Part shown: positions 15,997 through 24,222 of the stretch, piece after piece
Numbering within the stretch: position 1 is the first letter of the stretch
Layout of the letters: every line of letters starts with the position of its first letter
Assembly: GCA_944390995.1 (NCBI GenBank)
Contig: CALXSA010000002.1
Coordinates: 1-58,481, forward strand
Length of the DNA stretch: 58,481 nucleotides
Direction: 5' to 3'
Source of the DNA: an uncultured Clostridia bacterium
GTDB taxonomy: Bacteria; Bacillota_A; Clostridia; TANB77; CAG-508
The notes under the pieces: model-generated
The model's input: the letters and a program-made list of their open reading frames with translations, nothing else
The model's database searches: none
Told to the model about the DNA's origin: nothing
Translations under genes and position numbers: made by a program

Positions 15997-17196
15997 TTAT
16001 TTCTCAAGCAACCAATCAACAATATTTCTATGAATTATTCCATCGTGGCTGTAGTCTAGCTTATCCATTGTGATAACATACTTTGGAAAATTATCTGGTA
16101 CATTCTTATATGCTCCAAATTCTCTTTCTACCACGTCATCACTAGATAAATAATCTGCCACTTGAATGTAAGACCTGTTTCCAAAATCGTCCACTATAAA
16201 GTCAATCTCTCCATTGTCCGTCTTGCCAATATAAACATCATATCCTCTGGCAATTAATTCATTATATACAATATTTTCTAATCTTCCTCCAATTTTCTTT
16301 TCAATTGGAGTACTTTTTAGTTGTAACAAGCCTAAGTCTACCAAGTAGTATTTTTCAAGCAATGTCATTACTGACTTTCCTCGAATATTGTATCTGCTTA
16401 CTTTACTTGTAATCATTGAATTATTTATGTATTCAATATATTTCAGTATAGTATCTGGACTTGTTGTAACATTGTCGCTTTTTAAAAACCTAGCAATAGA
16501 ATTGGCAGATATAACACCACCGATGTTTTCCATCATAAATTGAATCACTCTATTTAAGAGGTGTACATCTTTAATGCTATTTCTTTCAACAATATCTTTT
16601 AAGATTACGGTGTTATATAAATCTCTTAAATACATTTTTCGTTCCTGAATACTAGTAGAATTATATATTAGTGGCATTCCTCCCCATTCAATATATTCCA
16701 TAAATGCATCATCATTAGTTTTTTCTTTGCCCTGACTTTTTTGTAATTCTAAGAATTCTGCAAATGTAAACGGCATTATTTTTATGCTAATATACCTACC
16801 TGCTAAATGTGTTGACAAATCTCCTGAAAGAACCTTGCTGTTCGAACCCGTTATAAAAATGCTAACATTCAATGTTGCTCTAAAGGAATTTATTACTTTT
16901 TCAAAGTCTTTTACATTTTGAATTTCGTCAAAGAATAAGTAGTATTTTTCATTATCTTTAATTTTATTCTTTACATATTTATTAAATGCCTTTGGTTCGG
17001 TATAATCTATGTAGTCATAATCTTCGAAGTTAATGTAAATAATATGGTCGTCTTTAATTCCTTTCTCCTTTAACTCATCAATAATCTGCATCATTAGTAC
17101 AGATTTTCCGGAACGTCTTACACCAACAATTATTTTTATAAGTTCACTATCATAGGAGTCTCTTATTTTTTTTAAGTACATTTCTCGTTTAATCAT
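15997..17196 (-). CDS. AAA_14/DUF4143 family ATPase
   Basis: This 399-residue protein of the AAA_14-DUF4143 type has Walker A GVRRSGKS (about 25-32), Walker B YLFFDEIQ (about 86-93) and sensor-like FITGSNS. The C-terminal DUF4143 region ends in a nuclease-like fold (NELIARGYDVYIGK..GEIDFIV.., with a D/E-x-D-x(n)-Q pattern). These proteins are common and often mobile in anaerobes; their function is unsettled. A hairpin follows directly. A truncated relative of the same family is next on the same strand, 167 bp upstream, so this is a tandem of two family members. Confidence 0.82.
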   Translation of the reverse strand: MIKREMYLKKIRDSYDSELIKIIVGVRRSGKSVLMMQIIDELKEKGIKDDHIIYINFEDYDYIDYTEPKAFNKYVKNKIKDNEKYYLFFDEIQNVKDFEKVINSFRATLNVSIFITGSNSKVLSGDLSTHLAGRYISIKIMPFTFAEFLELQKSQGKEKTNDDAFMEYIEWGGMPLIYNSTSIQERKMYLRDLYNTVILKDIVERNSIKDVHLLNRVIQFMMENIGGVISANSIARFLKSDNVTTSPDTILKYIEYINNSMITSKVSRYNIRGKSVMTLLEKYYLVDLGLLQLKSTPIEKKIGGRLENIVYNELIARGYDVYIGKTDNGEIDFIVDDFGNRSYIQVADYLSSDDVVEREFGAYKNVPDNFPKYVITMDKLDYSHDGIIHRNIVDWLLEK

Positions 17197-17289
17197 AGTC
17201 TTCTCCTTTCTTTTATTACTATAAATTCTAACATTCTGTTTTTATTTTGTCAACAAGTTTCAGCTATAGCTAAATTTTTTGGTTTTTTT

Positions 17290-17321
17290 AAAGAAGTTTC
17301 GACTGTACTTGAAACTTCTTT
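17290..17321. repeat. 11-bp perfect inverted repeat
   Basis: AAAGAAGTTTC (17290-17300) and GAAACTTCTTT (17311-17321) are separated by 10 nt, between the intact ATPase promoter region and the end of the truncated one. It could be a terminator for the truncated gene or a recombination relic. Confidence 0.45.
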
Positions 17322-17328
17322 CGGAGGA

Positions 17329-17395
17329 GGCGGAAACTATTTTAAGTTTCCGCCTTTATATATTAATACTCTAAACTGTTTTCATCTAATAAGAA
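17329..17395. repeat. mosaic repeat C: inverted-loop hairpin and ATPase 3' end
   Basis: The stem GGCGGAAACT..AGTTTCCGCC is as in repeat A but with the loop reversed (ATTTTA for TAAAAT), while the flank 17351-17393 is in the same orientation as 14261-14303. A flip inside the palindrome is expected if strands exchanged within the hairpin. Confidence 0.75.
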
Positions 17396-17971
17396 ATCAT
17401 ATATACTCATTAATATAATGCCATTGTCATAACGAGACCTGGTTACATTATCTCCAACAATTATCATTTTTTTAAAGAAGTCATTCACATTTAATAAAGA
17501 GCGTTGCTCTTGTTTTACTTTTTCGCTAGTTTTCATTTCCAGAGCTGATTGGATATAAATTTTATTGTTTCCTTTGTTGGCAACGAAATCAATTTCTAAT
17601 TGTTTCTTTGCATCTCCTTCACGTATTTCAACAGAGCCAACATCAACATTATATCCTCGTTTTTTCAGCTCTATGTATATTATATTTTCCATTGTATGAG
17701 ATATTTCTTCACTTTGTCTGAAATCTAAAAATGAATTTCTAATTCCCATATCTGTAAAATAGTACTTTTGTGGTGTATCAATGAATCTTTTGCCTCTTAC
17801 ATCAAATCGCCTTGCCTTTTCTATAATAAATGCATCTTGTAAATATCCTAGATAGTTATATATTGTTTTGTCTGTCGTGGTTGAAAGTCTGTCTCTCTCC
17901 TTAAAATTGTTTGATAGTTTTAGAGGGTTTGTAAGACAACCTATATCTGACGCTATTATTTGTACTAGCAT
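17363..17971 (-). pseudogene. truncated AAA/DUF4143 ATPase (C-terminal half)
   Basis: The 202 residues match only the C-terminal DUF4143 half of the family: the linker (TDKTIYNYLGYLQDAFIIEKARRFD, then KRFIDTPQKYYFTDMGIRN) and the nuclease-like end (ELKKRGYNVDV.., QLEIDFVAN..IYIQSALEM). The AAA domain with Walker A and B is missing, and the sequence upstream of 17971 has no matching frame. It is therefore a 5'-deleted remnant. Its last codons are copied at 14261-14303, next to dfx. Confidence 0.8.
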
Positions 17972-18125
17972 TTCTAATTTTTCTTTGTTTTGAATTTTGT
18001 TTCTATAAACTGTTTTTGAAGTACAAAGTTTATTTCAATTACATTTTTGTAGTTATTTTTTGCAGAATTCCAGCCAATCTTTAAAAAAAAATAAGCAAGT
18101 GTTTATACTTGCCTCATTAAAAAGT

Positions 18126-18201
18126 TGGTTGCGGGAGGAGGACTCGAACCTCCGACCTTTGGGTTATGAGCCCAACGAGCTGCCAACTGCTCCACCCCGC
18201 G
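18126..18201 (-). tRNA. initiator tRNA-fMet (CAT)
   Basis: A 76-nt tRNA with encoded CCA. The anticodon CAT is at 18166-18168. It has the bacterial initiator marks: unpaired C1 x A72 (CGCGGGG against TCCCGCA) and three consecutive G-C pairs (GGG/CCC) next to the anticodon loop. Confidence 0.96.
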
Positions 18202-18354
18202 GTGTGTCAACAAATTTATTATACTACTTCATATGCTGTACTGTCAATACATATGTGTAAATTTCTTGAATTTACCACATGCGTTATTTCTTTGCTTATT
18301 ATATTATATGCAAAATATAGAAAAATATTCATTAATTTCGTTTGTTTTTATTAT

Positions 18355-18386
18355 ATAAGAAGGTGTGAAAATATTCACACCTTCTT
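18355..18386 (-). terminator. terminator after the second anti-sigma gene
   Basis: The stem AAGAAGGTGTGAA/TTCACACCTTCTT with a 4-nt loop lies about 80 bp past the anti-sigma stop (18467), before the tRNA. It is symmetric enough to work in both directions. Confidence 0.6.
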
Positions 18387-18415
18387 ATCAAAATAGTTAA
18401 GTTAACTATTTTGAT
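18387..18415. repeat. 29-bp perfect palindrome
   Basis: A 14-bp arm (18387-18400), one central G and its exact complement (18402-18415), with the core AGTTAAGTTAACT. It abuts the terminator hairpin. With a single-base centre it cannot fold well as RNA, so a dimeric DNA-binding site is more likely. Confidence 0.6.
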
Positions 18416-18466
18416 GAAAACTGGAGGTCCAAACTAGTCAGTCAATTCGTTGTTCTGGTACACCTA

Positions 18467-19705
18467 TTACATAGGGCTATTAACGAGCCTGTAGGAATAA
18501 GTTATCTTGCATGCCAGATTGTCGTTATAAACTCCGTTAGCATCTAGTAGATACCAGATGTCCTCTCCTCCTATTACTTCATTTGTTGTAGCATCCACAA
18601 AATACGTATAGTATTCTTCGAAATACTCCTCTGAGTTTTCTCCTTCTGGTATATCATATTCTATTGTTACTGCCCATACTGTTCTAATTCTATTTTCAGT
18701 ACGATATTCTATATAATTCTCTGCTGGATATGTTTCATAGCTTTGTTTAATATATTGGTCGTAATCTGTGGTTCTTAAATATGCACTACCATTCATTTTT
18801 TCAATGCTTAAATCAACATACGTATTCTTAACCTTATATTTGGTCGATACTTTTTGTTCTTCAGCCAACGCTGTTTGTTTTGCTTCTTCTTTTGTTATTT
18901 CAATTGGGTTTTCTTCGCATTTTTCATCATTTACTATAAATGATTTTATTTCGTTGATTTCTGGTATAAACGTAACATGTATTGATTCATACTCGTTTAT
19001 TAGCTCGTCATATTTTTTTGCGAATATGACTGTCCAAATATAAGATTCTTCCTCCGAATCTAAGTTTGACATTACTTTTGTATGATTATATTTCTGTACA
19101 TCGTATCCATATTGCCCACAGAGTTCTTTGGCTGTTTTTATTGCTTCCGCTTCTGTTGTCCTATATTTCTCAATATCTTCTTCTAAGACATTATCACAAT
19201 TTATTTTTAGATTGTTTCCTCCTTTAGCATCAAACCTAATCGATGTCCCATTATCTGTTTCTATATCCCAGTATAATTCATAATTGCTAGAATTATTTTC
19301 AAGTTCTATTGTTTTTATCTTTTCATTCTTATGCCCAAACTTTTCCAAAATCTCTTTTGTCTTTTCTCTCGCTTCTTTCTCAGACATTGTACTTTGCTTT
19401 TCTGCTTCTGTGATTATTGTATTCTCTTGTTTTTCTTCGCTATAGAAACCAACAGTTTTTTCAGGTTCTTTCCATATTTTATTAGCAATAACTGTTCCTG
19501 CATACACTATCCCGGTTGTGGCTAATATCATTGCACACGCTACCATTCCCACTTTTGTAACTGGATAATGTCGTATCTTTATTTTTTTGCTATCGCCGTA
19601 AATGGTATTATATGCAATTTTCTTGAATTCATTTGAAGTTTGTTCTGGCAGTTTTTTTTCTGAATTTAATTTATCATACAAAAACTTATCTAGTTCATCA
19701 TCCAT
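18467..19705 (-). CDS. anti-sigma-like membrane protein with PepSY-like repeats
   Basis: This 412-residue protein has a cytosolic N-terminus (1-50), one membrane helix (about 52-73, VGMVACAMILATTGIVYAGTV) and an extracellular region with two PepSY/YcdB-like segments: EKEAREKTKEILEKFG near 109 and TEAEAIKTAKELCGQYGYDV near 184. Coupling to a sigma gene with an 8-nt overlap (19698-19705) and the N-in topology make it the likely anti-sigma factor or a regulated envelope sensor. There is no zinc-finger motif as in the other pair. The extracellular signal is unknown. Confidence 0.7.
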   Translation of the reverse strand: MDDELDKFLYDKLNSEKKLPEQTSNEFKKIAYNTIYGDSKKIKIRHYPVTKVGMVACAMILATTGIVYAGTVIANKIWKEPEKTVGFYSEEKQENTIITEAEKQSTMSEKEAREKTKEILEKFGHKNEKIKTIELENNSSNYELYWDIETDNGTSIRFDAKGGNNLKINCDNVLEEDIEKYRTTEAEAIKTAKELCGQYGYDVQKYNHTKVMSNLDSEEESYIWTVIFAKKYDELINEYESIHVTFIPEINEIKSFIVNDEKCEENPIEITKEEAKQTALAEEQKVSTKYKVKNTYVDLSIEKMNGSAYLRTTDYDQYIKQSYETYPAENYIEYRTENRIRTVWAVTIEYDIPEGENSEEYFEEYYTYFVDATTNEVIGGEDIWYLLDANGVYNDNLACKITYSYRLVNSPM

Positions 19706-20231
19706 TTTTTCTTCCTCCTTCTTCTAAAATATTTTTAATCTTTTGTTTTGCTCTCGTTCTTTTAGTTGTTACTGTACTTTCTTTTATTTTTAATGCTTTG
19801 CCTATTTCTTTGTCCGTAAATTTTTCCATGTAATACAGACTTATTATCAGTCTTTCTTCATATTTTAAATTTTTACACATGAAATTGAAGTCCATTGTCT
19901 TTTCTAAACTTTCTAAATCATAAGTATTAATTGTTTCTACATTCTCTATTTCTTCAAAAGATATTACTTTCTTTTTATTTTTTTGTCTATAAATATAATT
20001 ACTTTGATTTATTAAAATTTTTATTATCCAAGTTTTAAAATATTGGTTTTCTCTTAATTTTTTAATGGATTGTAAAGCAATTATTATTGTCTCTTGTATG
20101 GCATCAAATATATCGTCTTTGTTGCTTAGTCTTAACTCTGCTATTCTGTACAAGTCATCTTCTAAAGACAATATGATAGTTGCAAATGCCTCTTTATCTC
20201 CATTTTTTGCTTTTTCTACTAACTCCTCCAT
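19698..20231 (-). CDS. ECF-type RNA polymerase sigma factor (SigV-like)
   Basis: This 177-residue factor has region 2 at about 8-75 (AIQETIIIALQSIKKLRENQYFKTWIIKILINQ) and region 4 at about 115-168, with the helix-turn-helix KEIGKALKIKESTVTTKRTRAKQKI. Length and layout resemble Firmicute SigV/SigW-type ECF factors used for envelope stress. A TTAGGAGG-like site precedes the ATG at 20231. It overlaps its partner by 8 nt, the same overlap as the unrelated-looking pair at 14827. Two tandem ECF-like promoters upstream suggest it transcribes its own operon. Confidence 0.9.
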   Translation of the reverse strand: MEELVEKAKNGDKEAFATIILSLEDDLYRIAELRLSNKDDIFDAIQETIIIALQSIKKLRENQYFKTWIIKILINQSNYIYRQKNKKKVISFEEIENVETINTYDLESLEKTMDFNFMCKNLKYEERLIISLYYMEKFTDKEIGKALKIKESTVTTKRTRAKQKIKNILEEGGRKNG

Positions 20232-20276
20232 TAGTTCCTCCTATATTGTTCTTCGTTTGCAAAAACTTTCTATATA

Positions 20277-20306
20277 TTAGATGTTTTTAATATATGATTT
20301 CCTTTC
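20277..20306 (-). promoter_or_regulatory. proximal ECF-like promoter of the second sigma operon
   Basis: GAAAGG (20301-20306) and CATCTAA (20277-20283) are separated by exactly 17 bp on the minus strand. The sequence is a direct repeat of the element at 20363. Confidence 0.5.
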
Positions 20307-20362
20307 ATTTTTCTTATAAAATATAAACAATATTTTTTATTTTTGCAAACTCGAACTATATA

Positions 20363-20392
20363 TTAGATGTCTTTACCTTATAAAATCCTTTC
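20363..20392 (-). promoter_or_regulatory. distal ECF-like promoter of the second sigma operon
   Basis: GAAAGG (20387-20392), 17 bp and CATCTAA (20363-20369) have the same spacing and flanks (ATATATAG and TTTGCAAA downstream) as the proximal copy. Both sit between comEA and the sigma gene. Confidence 0.5.
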
Positions 20393-20406
20393 ATTTTTTC
20401 AAAAAA

Positions 20407-21057
20407 TCACACTGTTATGCTATCTTTTATTTCACTGTATTTTGCGTCGCCTATTCCCTTTACTTCTTGTATATCTTCTACTTTTTTAAATTCTCCGTGC
20501 TCGTTTCTATAGTCTATTATTCTTTGGGCTATTGCGGGACCGATGCCTGGTAGTTGGTCTAATTCTTCTACTCCTGCTGTGTTTATATTTACTTTCGCTC
20601 CCTCTTTTTTAGTTGTAGTATTGTTTTGTTCTATATTCTCTCCCATATTTTCCGATGTGTAGGCAGATATTTTTTCGTTTTTATTTGGTATATATATTTT
20701 CTGCCCGTCTTGCAGAACATATGCCAAGTTTACTTGCGACAAGTCCGCTTCCTTTGTTTCTCCTCCTGCTTTTTTTATTGCGTCTACTACTCTTGAGCCT
20801 TCTTCTAAGTATACAACTCCTTCTTTTTTTACTTCTCCCGTAATGTGCACAACTATTTCTTTTTTGGTTTCTTCTTGTGTATTGTTTTCGTTGGTCTCGC
20901 TTTCCTGCTCATTTTCTTCGTTATTTTGATTTGCAACAAGCTCCTCAAAGTTTATTTCGTTATCATTCTGGTTATTTATTACCATGTAAATTATAAAACC
21001 TATTATTAGCGCAATTACTAATGCGATGCTTATTATTTTCTTTTTATTTTCTATCAT
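20407..21057 (-). CDS. comEA: ComEA family DNA-binding protein
   Basis: A 216-residue membrane-anchored protein that in Firmicutes binds incoming double-stranded DNA during transformation. It has an N-terminal anchor helix (about 8-27), an acidic Asn/Glu-rich linker (30-65), an SLBB domain (about 67-125; VVHITGEVKKEGVVYL) and a C-terminal double helix-hairpin-helix (about 154-216; VNINTAGVEELDQLPGIGPAIAQRII). A good AGGAGG site precedes the ATG. No comEB or comEC follows; downstream is the sigma operon. The length is normal. Confidence 0.92.
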   Translation of the reverse strand: MIENKKKIISIALVIALIIGFIIYMVINNQNDNEINFEELVANQNNEENEQESETNENNTQEETKKEIVVHITGEVKKEGVVYLEEGSRVVDAIKKAGGETKEADLSQVNLAYVLQDGQKIYIPNKNEKISAYTSENMGENIEQNNTTTKKEGAKVNINTAGVEELDQLPGIGPAIAQRIIDYRNEHGEFKKVEDIQEVKGIGDAKYSEIKDSITV

Positions 21058-21078
21058 TTAAAACCTCCTATTATTTGT

Positions 21079-21239
21079 TGTTACAGTATAATGGTCTAAA
21101 TGAACTTAAAGTCCGCGCAGGGAGATTCCAATTAAAATAGCTGAGCGGAGCAGGTAGCTCCGTTGGGACGGAGCGAGGCTATTTTAATGGAACTCCCGTT
21201 GCAGGACAGACATATTTTAAAAACCATTATACAGTAACA
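21079..21239. mobile_element. MITE-like palindromic element with 5-bp target duplication
   Basis: This is a 161-bp element with 17-bp terminal inverted repeats (21079-21095 and 21223-21239, one mismatch, starting TGTTAC), flanked by TTTGT on both sides (21074-21078 and 21240-21244). The inside is itself an imperfect long hairpin: GGGAG/CTCCC, TTAAAATAGC/GCTATTTTAA, and GGAGC/GCTCC. It has no coding capacity, as expected of a non-autonomous transposon moved by a transposase in trans. It lies between comEA and dacF and is GC-richer than its surroundings. Confidence 0.75.
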
Positions 21240-21335
21240 TTTGTTACATTTTTATTTAAAAACATATTGAATTTTTTGCCATTTTAATATATAGTTATAC
21301 ATTATAAGTTGTTTTTTCAGAAATGGGGTGTCTTA

Positions 21336-22691
21336 ATGAAACAACTTCGTAGCATAGTGTTTTTTACTATTATTTTTATTTTGTTGATTTCGCCAATTAA
21401 CGTTTTGTTGGCTGCTGATATAAGCACAGAAGATTACAATCCAGATAATATTTCTACTAATTCTCCTTCCGTTATTTTGATGGATGCGGTTTCTGGAAAG
21501 GTTATGTATTCTAAGAATGCTTCTGAGAGAAGGTATCCGGCAAGCACTACAAAGCTTATGACTGCTATTCTTACTTTGGAGAATTGCAAGCTTACCGATG
21601 TGGTTACAATTAGCCATAATGCTATTTATTCAATTCCTGTTGGTTATTCTCATGCAAATCTAAGGGAAGGTGAAGAACTTACTGTTGAGCAGTTACTAAA
21701 TGTTTTGCTTATTCCTTCTGCAAATGATGCTGCGATTGCTCTTGCTGAGCATATTGCGGGTTCTGTGGAGAATTTTGCTGAGATGATGAATAATAAGGCA
21801 AAGGAGCTTGGTTGCTTAGATACTCATTTTATAAACCCTAATGGCGTTCACAATGATGACCATTATTCTACTGCGTATGATATGTCTTTGATTGGTAGAT
21901 ATGCTATGCAGTTTGAGGATATTATGAGAATTGCTATGGTTAATCAATATACTTTGCCTAAGACTAATAAGTATAATAAAGAGGATAGAATTTTTAATAC
22001 TACTAATGGACTAGTTACTAAAAATGATGAGTATTATTATCCTGAGGCAACTGGAATTAAGACTGGCTATACTGATAAGTCTGGATATTGTATAGTAACT
22101 TCTGCTAAAAGGGATGATATGGAGTTGCTTGCGGTTGTGTTTGGAAGTGATACTATTAAGGATAGGTATGAAGATTGTATTAATTTGTTCAATTATGGTT
22201 TCGAGAATTATTCATATCAGAACTTAGTTAAAAAGAATGATGTTATAGATAGTATTTATGTTAATGGTGCAACAAATGAAACAAGAGAGCTAAATGTTTT
22301 GGCTAAGGAAGATATTGAAGTTCTTATGAAGAATTCTATTGGCTTAAATAACATTGAGCGAAAAGTGGAGATTAATCAGGAGCTTTCTGCTCCAGTTGCA
22401 GAAAATGAGGTTGTAGGTAAAATTTCTTATGTTATTGATGGTGAAACCTTTTCTACTGACTTAGTTGCTGAGCATGCTGTTACTCCATCTAATTTTGAGA
22501 CATACCTTTTTAGAGGCTTACTAATTTTTCTAATTCTGTTGTTACTTGTTGTTATTTTAAAGAAAATTAACAAACCTAGAGGTGGCAGAAAAAATTATAC
22601 ACATTCTTCAGTAAAGCATAGTAAGGGCAAAAGGGCTAAATCTAAAAAAGGCGGAAGATACAAATTTACACAAATCGAGGAATATTTATAG
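21336..22691 (+). CDS. dacF: D-alanyl-D-alanine carboxypeptidase (PBP5/DacF type)
   Basis: This 451-residue serine carboxypeptidase trims the terminal D-Ala of peptidoglycan stem peptides outside the cell. It has an N-terminal signal (about 5-27) and the three active-site motifs STTK (Ser70, Lys73), SAN (128-130) and KTG (242-244). A C-terminal beta domain and then a membrane helix (about 398-417) with a Lys-rich cytosolic tail follow, so it is anchored by a real transmembrane segment rather than the amphipathic helix of PBP5. I choose ATG 21336 with GGGGTG about 7 nt upstream. It is monocistronic; terminators follow. The symbol is by family, not proven. Confidence 0.9.
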   Translation: MKQLRSIVFFTIIFILLISPINVLLAADISTEDYNPDNISTNSPSVILMDAVSGKVMYSKNASERRYPASTTKLMTAILTLENCKLTDVVTISHNAIYSIPVGYSHANLREGEELTVEQLLNVLLIPSANDAAIALAEHIAGSVENFAEMMNNKAKELGCLDTHFINPNGVHNDDHYSTAYDMSLIGRYAMQFEDIMRIAMVNQYTLPKTNKYNKEDRIFNTTNGLVTKNDEYYYPEATGIKTGYTDKSGYCIVTSAKRDDMELLAVVFGSDTIKDRYEDCINLFNYGFENYSYQNLVKKNDVIDSIYVNGATNETRELNVLAKEDIEVLMKNSIGLNNIERKVEINQELSAPVAENEVVGKISYVIDGETFSTDLVAEHAVTPSNFETYLFRGLLIFLILLLLVVILKKINKPRGGRKNYTHSSVKHSKGKRAKSKKGGRYKFTQIEEYL

Positions 22692-22693
22692 GG

Positions 22694-22723
22694 AATTCAC
22701 TTTTAGGGTGAATTTTCTTTTTT
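22694..22723 (+). terminator. terminator of dacF
   Basis: The stem AATTCAC/GTGAATT with a 7-nt loop is followed by TTCTTTTTT, right after the dacF stop. Confidence 0.75.
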
Positions 22724-22760
22724 CCTTTAAGTCTATGGCGAGCAAAAGTTTAACGCAGAC

Positions 22761-22800
22761 AAAAAGGGAGCTAGTATTTATATTAGCCCCCTTTTTTTTG
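22761..22800. terminator. bidirectional terminator between dacF and LCP genes
   Basis: The stem GGGAGCTA/TTAGCCCCC has an A-run on the left and a run of eight T on the right, so both convergent transcripts can end here. Confidence 0.8.
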
Positions 22801-22802
22801 TT

Positions 22803-24137
22803 TTAGTTTGTGTAGTCTTTTCCTATTATTATAGTCAAGTCTACGCTACTGTCCGTATCTCCTGATACAAATGATTCTGTTTTCATTAATTCTTTTATTT
22901 TGTTTATGTCTGTTTCTTCTAATTCATTGTTTCTATTTATAACTGTTGTATTAGAAGTAGATGATGTTTTTCCTGTTTGTATTACATTGAAACCTGCACT
23001 TTCTAAATTTGATATTACTTCATCTAGCGTACTTGTGCTACCTGTACCATTTAATACTTCAACATTTATTGAACTTTCGCTTGCTGAACTGCCTTCGCTT
23101 ATTGAATTTCCTTCATCTATCGAATTATCATCTGTTGCTGTTTCATTTGTTATTGTATTTGTGTCTTCTATTTCAGGCTCTATTCCATAGAATAATTTGT
23201 TTATTGTTTCCTTTGCCGCTTCTTCGTCAACAGAATAGATTGCTACACCGTTTGCGTATTCAGGTGTTCCAGGAAGCGTATCTGTTTCTAAGTTATCCAT
23301 ATTAAATTCTACTATATATGGCACATAATCTTTTACAGCATCAAAATCCAAGTTTGTCACAACATATTTTTCGGCTATATCCATGAAGCTAAATATCATG
23401 TTTACATCCATTTTTTCTATTGTTTGCTCTAATACTGCTGTTAAGAATGCTCTTTGTGTTCTCATTCTTCCCAAGTCTTCTCCGCCATATTCTGATGGAT
23501 ATGTTGAACCATCAGCATTATGTCTAAATCTAACAACTTGCTCTGCTTTGTCTCCATCTAATAATTGGTACCCAGCTGATAAATTGATGTGCAAACCTTG
23601 TTTATTATCGTTATAATACATATCTATCGGAACATCAAAGTATACTCCTCCTATTTCATCTACTAGGTCTTTTAAAGCTTCTGTATCCACTTCCAAGTAG
23701 TATTGAACATCAATTCCAGTAAGCTCTCTTACGTCTTCTAGTAAATTGTCAGCTCCACTTTGATATACTGCATTAATTTTGTCATATGCTGTTGCATATG
23801 CTTTGCTATCTCCAACAAATGTATCTCTAGGTATTGATAATAATGCTGCCTCTTGTGTTTTTGGGTCATATGATGCAAGCATTATTGTATCGGTTAAGTT
23901 TTGGCTTCTTCCCAAAATTACGCAATATATTTTATCCAGTGTATTTACTGTATTTTCGTCATGTCCAAGACTTGTCTTTAGCACGCCTTGAATTCCTCCA
24001 CCATTTTGGTGTACTTTAACAGCAAATACAGCTGCCGCAATTCCAATTATTATTAATAATATAACAATTACCTTTAGAAAGGTATGCTTTTTCTTTTTCT
24101 TAGTTCTAACTTTTTTTTCTTTAGATTGTTCTTTCAA
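22803..24137 (-). CDS. LytR-CpsA-Psr family cell wall ligase
   Basis: This 444-residue LCP protein transfers lipid-linked glycopolymers to peptidoglycan on the outer face of the membrane. It has a basic cytosolic N-terminus, a membrane helix (about 21-42), an LCP domain (about 70-290) with SDT-like DTIMLASYDPKTQEAALLSIPRD and the arginine-rich VVRFRHNADG..DLGRMRTQRAF, an acidic Ser/Asn linker, and a C-terminal LytR_C domain (about 355-444). The start is a TTG with GGAG 9 nt upstream. A consensus sigma-A promoter lies at 24174-24202. It is close to CvpA but separately promoted. Confidence 0.92.
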   Translation of the reverse strand: MKEQSKEKKVRTKKKKKHTFLKVIVILLIIIGIAAAVFAVKVHQNGGGIQGVLKTSLGHDENTVNTLDKIYCVILGRSQNLTDTIMLASYDPKTQEAALLSIPRDTFVGDSKAYATAYDKINAVYQSGADNLLEDVRELTGIDVQYYLEVDTEALKDLVDEIGGVYFDVPIDMYYNDNKQGLHINLSAGYQLLDGDKAEQVVRFRHNADGSTYPSEYGGEDLGRMRTQRAFLTAVLEQTIEKMDVNMIFSFMDIAEKYVVTNLDFDAVKDYVPYIVEFNMDNLETDTLPGTPEYANGVAIYSVDEEAAKETINKLFYGIEPEIEDTNTITNETATDDNSIDEGNSISEGSSASESSINVEVLNGTGSTSTLDEVISNLESAGFNVIQTGKTSSTSNTTVINRNNELEETDINKIKELMKTESFVSGDTDSSVDLTIIIGKDYTN

Positions 24138-24173
24138 GATTCTTCACTCCTATTTTTTTACAAGTTATGCTAT

Positions 24174-24202
24174 ATTATACTAAACTTCTATTCAAATTTC
24201 AA
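24174..24202 (-). promoter_or_regulatory. promoter of the LCP gene
   Basis: On the minus strand TTGAAA (24197-24202), 17 bp, then TATAAT (24174-24179). Confidence 0.65.
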
Positions 24203-24222
24203 TGCTTTTTGCTGAATTTTCG

